Assembly: GCF_020520425.1 (NCBI RefSeq)
Contig: NC_079492.1
Span: forward strand, 744,001 to 808,000
Length of the DNA stretch: 64,000 nucleotides
Direction: 5' to 3'
Source of the DNA: Spinacia oleracea
Taxonomy: Eukaryota; Streptophyta; Magnoliopsida; Caryophyllales; Amaranthaceae
In this document: positions 55,312 through 64,000 of the stretch, piece by piece
How positions within the stretch are numbered: the stretch's first letter is position 1
How the letters are laid out: the number at the start of each line of letters is the position of its first letter
Made by a program: the position numbers and the translations under genes
Notes under the pieces: generated by a model
What the model saw: only the letters and a program-made list of their open reading frames with translations
Told to the model about the DNA's origin: nothing
Databases searched by the model: none

Positions 55312-57607
55312 GTCTCCCACTTGTCCTTAGGGACAAGTGTGCATTTCCTAATTCCTTTGTCGCTCGATGCTTGCTCTTGAACATAAGGTAAGAGTTGTCA
55401 TCCTTATTATGTCCAGAGGTGTTCCTCGGTTTCAGAGTTCAACTGATCAAATAAACAGATAATCATAGCCTATGATTCATCCGAGCACGGCCATGCATTT
55501 CACAGTTTCTAGCTCTCCGAGTGGCCTTGTACAACTTTTAAGCATCTCATCCCGATTTATGGGAGGACAATCCCAATCTTGCGATCTTGAGATTAGACTT
55601 CGTTTGATAGGTGATTACCTGAGCGTTGCCTTTATAGCCTCCTTTTACGGTGCGACGGTTGGTCAACGTCAAAGCAACCAGTTCTCAAACAAGTAATCTC
55701 AAATCACTCAGGTATTGAGGATTTAGTGTCTAATAATTTAATGAAATTTACTTATGACAGACTTTCATCTCTTACAGTAAAGTTTCATAGGTCTTGTCCG
55801 ATACTAGTCTTCCCAAAGTAAGTATCTATGCAAATGATTATGACATTGCCATGTCCACATAGTTCAAGAAATAGAACTACTAGTCATCTTGCATTCTAGT
55901 CGTCTAACGTTTTCTATGCGTCCAATTTTATAGAAAACTCCGACTAGGGACCATTTTCAACCTTTGACATTCAAGTTCACTTGATAGACATTTCTTAGTC
56001 ACAGGACTGGTCCTGACAGTCTATCTTGAATATTTCGTCAAATTTGAAGGGACTCATCATTTAATACTAAACCAAGATTAAATGGAATATGAAAATACAT
56101 TTCATATATGATAAATGTTCAACCCCAATGTTTTACAACCATGGGCCTCAAACCCATTTTCTAAAACAATTCATGGAATTCAAAGCTATGCTTGATTTCC
56201 AGTGCTACAACGTGAGTGTTGCTTCTCACTTGTTGCATAGGTTTAGTTATCATGCTTTGCCAATCTTAACATCCTTTTCATCGAATGTTCTTTGAGATAT
56301 GATGATAAGATCTTTTCGAGTTTGTTTATTATGTGATCTAGTCTTTCTTACTACATTAGTGGTTTTACGCATTTTGCAATGAAGAACCATTAAGTTAGCA
56401 GACGTTTTTCTTGCTTCAAGAGTGGTTCCACGCATTTTTCAATGAAGAACCATCAAGCCAGCAGATAGGTGATCTACCCAAGTTCAGTGAAGAACTTTAA
56501 ACAACCCTGTTTTATTGCTTCTTAGGCAATAATTACTTTTACTTCAACTGTATAGGTTGCTAGTGATGCTTTGTTTGGATTTACCTATCCAAGCAGTTCA
56601 TAGATATGTGGAAGACTCTCCAACTATATCTTAGAACATAGAAATTAATATTTTAATTTCCCACGCAACAACTCATGGTCTCCAATCCATGTTGCCATTT
56701 CAAAACACGATGCTCTATAGCTCGTCCTTATCAATGGTTAACTCCAAAGGGTCTTGCTTGATCCTTTGCCAGTGTTTATGCGTGTAGCATCAATATTTAG
56801 CATATCTTTATTTCCTTGAATCAAGAAGTAATCCTATGTACCTTTTCAGGTACCATAAGTTTTTCTTGATCTCAATCTAATTGGTCTTCACTTAGATCAA
56901 ATAGAGATTGGTATATGTTCGTCATGCCTAAAGTCATACGATACGTTTTTGGCGATCCTCATATTATATCATACATGATAAATTCTTTTGTAGAATAATT
57001 CCCAATTGAATTCTATTCATGTAACTTTAGCTCATTCAATTTCAGTAGATACTGAATCCAGCTAAATTCTTTGACATATAATATAGGTGAAGAATCTCAT
57101 TAGATTCTTTGATGTTAACTTAGTAAATGCTTATACATAGTTCAAACATTCTTTACTTAGATTTATTCACATGGGTCGAATATCTCCAATGGAGACTTTC
57201 GTGTTTGATTTAGTAAATGCCATTACTTAATCCAAAATAATATCATAAGATCTTTGTAAATAGATCTTAATACCCAGTATGTACTAAGTTTCGCCATGGT
57301 CCATTATTGATGAATAATTTCAAATCTAAGTCATTAGCATTTGAATGTTATTTCACAATAGAGAGATATGTGTATGATACACATAGGACCAATTAAGTTT
57401 TAAGTACTCCCACTAAACTTCTTATATATCTATAAGAATCATGTATATTTTATGAAACTAAAATACTTATTAGTTTCACTAAAATACAGTTCCAATTCCC
57501 AATTGCTTGCTTAAATCTGTACTTAGATTTTATAAGCTAGCTTTCCTTTTCAAGCATTTATTTGGATCCACAAACTCTATGACATACCATGTACATATTG
57601 TATTCCA

Positions 57608-57856
57608 TCATTTGATTGAGGAATACGTTTTGTCATCCAATTGCCATATGTACCAATATGCAATCATTGCTTGAATTATAGACTTAAGCATTACGATTTT
57701 GCATGAGGTTTCAACACAATCCATGCCATGAATTTGCTTGTAACCTTTAGCAACTAATCTAGCTTTGTGTGTGAACACAATTCCATGTTTGATGGTTTTT
57801 ATCCTTAAAACAAACTTGCAACCAATAGGTGTGAAACTATTCTTGCAAATCAACAA
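57608..57856 (-). pseudogene. Relic of copia reverse transcriptase in the second copy
   Basis: The minus strand still reads IGCKFVLRIKT, HKARLVAKGYKQIHGMD and VMLKSI, the N-terminal RT region of copia (compare GSKWVFKLKKD and FKARLVAKGYRQVHGVDYD in the intact copy). A few hundred bases upstream (around 58370-58440) the noncoding sequence AAAATGACAAGTGGGAGAAA matches the intact integrase-RT linker at 29438. The relics are therefore in pol order, with many stops and frame breaks. Nothing functional remains. Confidence 0.8.
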
Positions 57857-60800
57857 AATTTCAATTTTGTCATCAAAACATTGAGTATGTTTTATGGCCT
57901 CTAACCATTTAAAACATTTGAGTCTATATATGGCCTCTAACCATTTTAGGGAATCTAGGTTTCGTCATAGCTTTCTTACAAGTCACAAACTCATTAATCT
58001 ACATGATAATAGTTTGACTGCAAGTTGTAGGTTTCTTCACTATCTAATGGAAGAATTGCATAGTTTCAGTGACCTGAACTCCATGTTTCTTTACTATCTA
58101 ATAGAAGAATCTCATAGTTTCAGTGCCTTGAATTCTATGCCTACTTGGGTATAGAACATCAAACATTAGAATATCAATAGCCACTTAAAGTCCTTTGAAT
58201 ATTCTGTTCTCCTTGAAGCACTTGTAAAGTCTTCTAAGAGATGTCTATTCTTTAAAGCCACTTCTAAAGTTTTAAAGAATAAGTTCGGATTTTCTGAAGC
58301 ACTTCGAAAAGCCTCCGGAATGTCCGTTTATGTTTGTTGTTCGCCTCGAAAACTTTCGAGGTCTATTTTCTCCCACTTGTCATTTTGGAAACGAATCTCC
58401 AAAAGGACATTATTTCGAGCAAACAAACATTATGTTCTCAAAAATTCGTGGTAGAAACAATACCCTTGTGTCTCATTTGAATAAATCACAATGAAACATA
58501 TATCTATACTTGGGCCTTAGTTTGTCGAATGACAAACACTAAGCTCCCACTGAGTTTTACAACTCTCTAGATATATTTTATGAAAAGTTATTCTGAATTT
58601 ACTTTTCAATAGCTTTGACGAATTTTGGTTTAGTTTGGTGGTAGTTGAGCATTTTGTTTTAGAAATTATAGGAAAAGTCTTTATGATTCATCATTAATCG
58701 AATCAAGTACTAATTGACTTCGATTATTCCAACTAAGATATGCCATATCTTATGGACCTAGATTGTGAAATTACACCACACAATCATTGATGATCATATT
58801 TGGTCTCAAGTAATCATCAACATGATCTAACCTAGATCTTTATGATTTCTTGCCAAGTGGATTTTATACTTCTGAATCTTTGAACTAGCCAAACAGATTC
58901 AACTTATATCACATTTGAGTAAATAAACCTATATTCACTCAAATCCATGTGAAATAATAAAGTCATAAAACCTTTCTTTAGCTTTGAACTCTATCGTCTA
59001 GGCGTTCTAACAATAGTTCATATTCTTTGTTACTTTCAACAAGTAAGACTAGCTTGTCTTAAGTTGATCTAGAAATCAACCAACTTTCAAAAGTCCATTT
59101 AAAATAGAGCTTGTGAATGTTAACTTGTTGATATGGTCTAAGCAACAATGCCAAAGATTAGTGGAACTCAAATCAAGGGTTTGATTTGAACCTAGTAAAG
59201 TTTTTATTGTTAAAGAGTTGTTTGTTTTAATCAAGCATATTGACTCATTCCGTAAATGACCATTTCATTCAAATAAACAAACAAACAAGCATTGTTTTTG
59301 TTCTTCTGAATGTGAGTCTTTCTGTGTTTGAAGCAGAAATTTAGGTATGCTGGTTATGGAACAAAATAGCCATTTAGTTCCAGCCTTTAAAACAAACTAG
59401 ATGACCCTACAACTAATGTAGCATTACCATGCTTCATTTCCCACTTGTAGGCCATTAGTGTAGCCTAGCTTCCATTTTTTTTTTTTTTTGAGTTATTACC
59501 GAAGTAAGAACCTCAAGCGGTATATGATACCAAGGAAGTTTGATTGCTAGGTCACTTCTCTTTAATCATAAACTTATAGGTAGAAACGGAATCGTAAATT
59601 CCTTTCATTTGTTCCTCGTTTTCCTATTTCTTGTACCCTTTCTTATAGTCTTAAGAATTGAATTCTTTAGTGTTGACTTTTATACTTTGTTAGACATGTC
59701 CAATGTCACCAACAAGGTTCTTTACCATTTTAATTTATGTTGAATATTTTGTTTCAACTAGATGATCTTACCAGCAGCTTCTAAAGTTCTCTAAGCATCG
59801 ATCTATTCGAATGTCTAGGGACTAGACTCATTCGAGAATTAAATGGACAAAGATATTAGGTTGTTAACCATTGGTAAAGCTGAGCGTATTAAACTCAATG
59901 CTTTATGATCTCAAAACTACATTGTATTTTGAATTCACAAGCACCAATTGGTTTGCCATTCGATTTTGATATTCGAAAACAACCATAAAAGTCGCTAAAA
60001 GAAACGTACATTTTAAATTGCTCACTTTCTCTCATTTCCGTGAATCGTTCTTGGATTCACTACCAATCGAGGAAATTTACTGTTACCTTTCTAAAAGGAT
60101 TTATTGCAGTGCAAGATATTTAATTATAAACAATAATTAAAACATACATTGAAGCATGCAAAGTCTAAACATTTATCATGAATAATAACTTGAAATTAAA
60201 GCAACCATGCAATTCAAACAAGTTATTAGCATTTTATTCGATTTTATTGTTCCGGCAGGTGTGAATAAAATGATTCCAAGATCCTAAAATCATTGAAGAA
60301 CTAAGCACAGTTTGTCGACTTAATCCTAAAACATCTTAGGTAAGCAAAAGCCTTTTGCTAATAGTCTAGAAACTATTCTTGGTTGATAGGTACGTCTAAG
60401 AACTTATTAGGTAAACCTATCGATTTTGCCACGACATAAAAGGACTCCTTACTTATATCGTTGAGTTTCACCAAAACTAACATGTACTCACAATTATTTG
60501 TGTACCTTGCCCCTTTAGGACCAATAAGTAACACCTCGCTGAGCGAAAACTATTACTAGATTGATGTAAAGGATATCCAAGCAAGTGTATATTTTGGCAT
60601 GGCACCTTATAACTCAATTTTTAAGTTTGGAACTTAAGGCTCTTACTATGTTGGTTAGATTTTAAGTGAACTAAAATCCTTAATCATGCAACATAATCAA
60701 GCTTTTGATCTCATGCATTTTAAGACATATTTAAAAGCAATAAATAACTTAAAACATGCATAAGATATTTGTGATCTAGTATGGCCCGACTTCATCTTGA

Positions 60801-61555
60801 AGCTTTGACTTCAAAGTCCGTCTTGAAAATCTCCGTGGGAGGCACCATTTTCTTCAAATAGGATAAGCTATAACTAATTACAACTATTTGATGGTACGCA
60901 GACCATATTTGAATTGAAAAATAACTTTGGTACTTCAGACCAATTACATTCAAATTAATGGTACGCAGACCATATTTTCTATCCTATTTGGGCCATACTA
61001 GTCACTTCATAACCTGCAAAACAGTACATATACAATATATACCATTCACCCATTCATTATCATGAATGGCCCACATAGCTGGTTAGTAAAACACATTATG
61101 CATCACGTAAACATTTGCAGCAATTAATCAAGGGCACCAATAATCTACCAATTATTCAGTCCTTATTAATTCTAATCAAGTTGTTTTAACCTTAAGGATT
61201 TGTAGACCTAATCAAGAGTTTATGACTAAAAAGCGCTCCCACTTAAACCAATAAATTCATATGCTTTACCAATTTTAAACATAAAAATGTATTTCTAGTC
61301 CAACCGGAAACATACAAATTTAATTAAAATTTAAAGCTCATATCAATTTATAATTGAATCCAAAAATTTAATTTAATTTCAGTCGTATTTAAATTAATTC
61401 ATGATTTTAATTTTAGTAAAATAATTAGAATAAATAACATTTATTATAAATATAATATTCAAAATTAAAATCCAAGAAAATAATTCAAATTAAAAATTAA
61501 TTAAAATTACGTGAACTGAAATTTTCAAATTAAACATTCAAAACGATCTAATCGT

Positions 61556-62105
61556 AACGCAAACACCCTACGCGTTGCACGCCCATGGGCCGCACGCACA
61601 CAGCCATCGCTGGCCATGCGCGCGCAGCCCATGCGCTCGTCGCATAGCTGCTGCATCCCTATCGCAAGCCTCCGCACGCATTGGTGCTCGCTGCGACATC
61701 GCTCGCTGGGCGCGCGAGCCATCGCTCGCTGGGCGCGCGACATCGCTCGCTGGGCGCGCGACATCGCTCGCTGGGCGGGCGACATCGCTCGCTGTGCGCG
61801 CGAGCAATGCTAGGCGCAGCGCTCGTGGCACGCGAGCTTGCGCTCGCTGCGCGCGAGGCTGCGCGCTCTTGTGCGAGGCAGCGCGCGTTGTGGCGCAGCT
61901 CGCTTGCTGCCCACACGCGACTGCCTTGGCTCGCCCTCCGCCCATGCCCATTCGTCCATTGGTCGTGGCACACGACACAAGGCAGGGCTGCTGCCTTGTG
62001 CTCGTGCACTACGCCCTTGCTCATTGCATTCGTGCCGCACGGGCGACGAGCTCCCTTGCTCGTCGTCGCATGCCCGCATTATACAACACCCCTTAAGGGT
62101 AACAC
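61556..62105 (-). repeat. GC-rich repeat block in the leader of the second copia copy
   Basis: Counterpart of 25258-25860, reverse complemented. Around five units built on ATCGCTCGCTGGGCGCGCG lie at about 61695-61800, where the intact copy has about three; the 55-bp unit is single here. Open frames in all phases are Arg/Ala-rich artefacts. Confidence 0.85.
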
Positions 62106-62858
62106 GAAGCGTCCATTGCTTCGTGCGTGCAAGTTATATGAACGAATCGCATAAAAATTTAAAATTTATATTTAAAATTAATGACAAATTAATAAATAAT
62201 ATTAATTTCATAATTTTAGGGCGAAAAATCGAAAATTTATTATCCAATTGATTTCCAATTGTTATGGATTCAAGTCTAGGTCATAAAAATTTAAAATTTA
62301 TCGTAAATTTACAATTTTTATGGTGGTTTTTAATCATAGGTTTCTAATTAAATTACAATTAATTATGAAAATCAAATTAATTCTAAATTATTCTAATTTT
62401 CAACAAATTAATCATAATTAATAATTAGATTGCATAATTAACAAGACTAGGCATTCAAACTTGTTAAACATATGCAGTAGGTCAATCAAAAATTCAAGAT
62501 TTATCAACAAGAATCGCAAATATTTAATTTAACATCTTAAATTTACGAAATTTTGCATTCGAAAAACTAAAACCTTCGAAAAGTCATAGTTAGGCTTCGA
62601 ATTTGAGAATTCTGGGTTCGGCAGAAAAATACCATTTTTGTCAAAATTTTAGAATGCCTTTTACATGCGGAATTGACACAAAAATCACTCAATTCGGATG
62701 AGTAACGAAGAAACTGCCGAAAAACTGCGTACGTATAATTAAATAAACGCAATTTGCAATTAATTAACAATTACGAAAATTAATCACCCCTTTTAATTCT
62801 TGCAAATTTGTAATATTTAACCATGTTCATGCAATTTAGATTATGAAAATAATAAGGG

Positions 62859-62870
62859 GCTCTGATACCA
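62859..62870 (-). other. Primer binding site of the second copia copy
   Basis: GCTCTGATACCA on the plus strand is the reverse complement of the initiator Met-tRNA primer site, one base from the 5' LTR at 62872. Confidence 0.93.
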
Positions 62871-62871
62871 C

Positions 62872-64000
62872 TGTTAGGTTATGATACATATGACAATTCA
62901 TAAATCATGCGGAAAAACCATAAACCCAGGAAAACATATTATTTACACATAATCATTTAGCATAGAATAGATGCATACTCTTTGTTGCGTGCCTTCCCTA
63001 GCTGCGCCCGAACCGAACAAGAACAAGTCTTTAGGACTCCAAGTGTCGTCCCTCCGTAGATAGTCCACAGCACGTCCGGATCCGCCTTAAGATTGACCAA
63101 CTAGAATCGCCCTTAAGGTACTATTATTTTCGGCACTTTATAGGCAAATGTGTGACTGAATTTTTCTCTCAAAAACTCACTTTGAATACTTTGAAACTTG
63201 TGTTATAAATTGTGAGCCCTAGCCTCATATTTATAGCGGTATGGAAAGGGAATCGAAATCCTATTCAGATACAAATTAATCAAACCTAGAATCCTACAAG
63301 AACTCTAATTTAATTAATTTATCAAATAGAATTAGGAATTTAATCATTAACCGAACTCTGCATGTTTTAGGAAACGTGCACGAACACAAACACTTGCACA
63401 CACACGCACGACAGCCACGATGGGCCTCATGCGTGCGCGCGAGCAGCAGCCCACTCAGCGCCCGCGCGCGCTGCGCGCTGCGCGCGCTGTGCGCGCTGTG
63501 CGCTGCGCGTGCTGTGCGCGCTGTGCGCGCTGCGCGCTGCGCGCAGCCTGCTGGGCCTGGCCTTGCTGTTTGTGCGGCGCGCTTGGCTTGCTGGTCGATG
63601 GCCTGGCTTCGTGCTGGGCCTCGTCCGGCAGGCCTCGTCCGATGCTTATTCGTACGATGCGCTTCCGATTAAATTTTCCGATTCCGGAATTCATTTCCGA
63701 TACGAACAATATTTAATATTTCCGATTCCGGAATTAATTTCCGTTTCGAACAAATATTTAATATTTCCGTTTCCGGAATTATTTTCCGATTCCGGTAATA
63801 TTTCCGATTCTGACAATATTTCCGTTTCCGGCAATATTTCTGATTCTGGCAATATTTCCATTTCCGATAATATTTTCCGATACGTACCATGTTTTCGTTT
63901 CCGGCAACATCTACGACTTGGATAATATTTATATTTCCGATACGATCCATATTTCCGTTTCCGGCAATATCATCGTTTCCGGAGTATTCATTTCTTGCCT
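62872..64000 (-). repeat. 5' LTR of the second copia copy, partial
   Basis: The first 1129 bp seen from the plus strand (U5 through the minirepeats), cut by the window end. Collinear with 53924-55311 apart from the extra block around 63440-63480. Confidence 0.95.

Larger units (their letters stand above)
53924..64000 (-). mobile_element. Second copia copy, decayed coding region, runs off the window
   Basis: Same LTR family as the element at 23060, in minus orientation. The 3' LTR (53924-55311), polypurine tract (55312 onward), about 780 bp of 3' noncoding DNA, the leader (about 60250-62870) with its GC block, the primer site (62859-62870) and a partial 5' LTR (62872-64000) are all recognisably collinear with the intact copy. 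The central 4.1 kb (about 56090-60230), in the place of gag-pol, has only relics full of stops. The two LTRs are almost identical over the overlap, except for a block of about 38 bp missing from the first (near 54490) and a C/T difference (near 54908/63897). So the copy moved recently although it cannot encode proteins. Target duplication should be GATCC (53919-53923); the other end is outside. Confidence 0.93.

Noticed and set aside
56089-60240. Small plus-strand frames within the second copia copy
   Set aside because: Antisense to decayed pol sequence, short, and without family signatures.

Overview
This window is nuclear DNA from a flowering plant. Supporting signs are spliced genes with short AT-rich introns, a NAC transcription factor, FAR1/FHY3-related (FRS) genes, a plant mobile domain protein, Ulp1-like and GRF zinc-finger families, an initiator-Met-primed Ty1/copia retrotransposon and a tRNA-derived SINE. 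The family mix and the LTR look remind me of Amaranthaceae (spinach, beet, quinoa), with spinach my best guess. That is recollection and not proof from the sequence. No prokaryotic operons, CRISPR arrays or rRNA/tRNA genes are seen.

Layout. 1-3538: an FRS gene (5' end outside the window) split in coding sequence by a solo LTR with target duplication GATAA. 4364-5182: an intronless XRCC3-like RecA-fold gene. 5399-9072 (minus): a 13-exon Ulp1/C48-like gene whose catalytic His and Cys positions both read Arg. 9811-10390: a tandem repeat array. 11048-14546: a small protein ending in a SUMO-interaction-like motif, a relative of the Ulp1 N-terminal region with an in-frame stop, and a GRF zinc-finger membrane protein. 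15047-16758: NAC factor. 18924-20585: plant mobile domain gene. 21781-36704: a second FRS gene, interrupted at the end of its DNA-binding domain by a complete 10.5-kb copia element (23060-33532, duplication TGTTG, LTRs differing at two positions). 37527-50270: a cluster of genes I do not recognise. It holds three minus-strand paralogs joining a novel N-terminal region to the start of a LINE-type endonuclease fold, two single-copy plus-strand genes, and a tandem pair of 191-residue genes. 51187-53923 (minus): a second Ulp1-like gene that keeps His, Asp and Cys, cut by a second copy of the same retrotransposon family. 53924-64000: that minus-strand copy, with near-identical LTRs and decayed coding sequence; it runs off the window.

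How things work together. One LTR family accounts for about 22 kb and has hit three genes, each in the sense direction. The intact copy could supply proteins for the decayed copy, which keeps the same LTR, primer site, leader and 3' region. The most novel part is the 37.5-50.3 kb cluster. Its three endonuclease-fragment paralogs share a two-exon structure with phase-0 introns and a C-terminal tail that is clearly basic in two of them, which suggests a lineage-specific gene family built on a captured LINE fragment.
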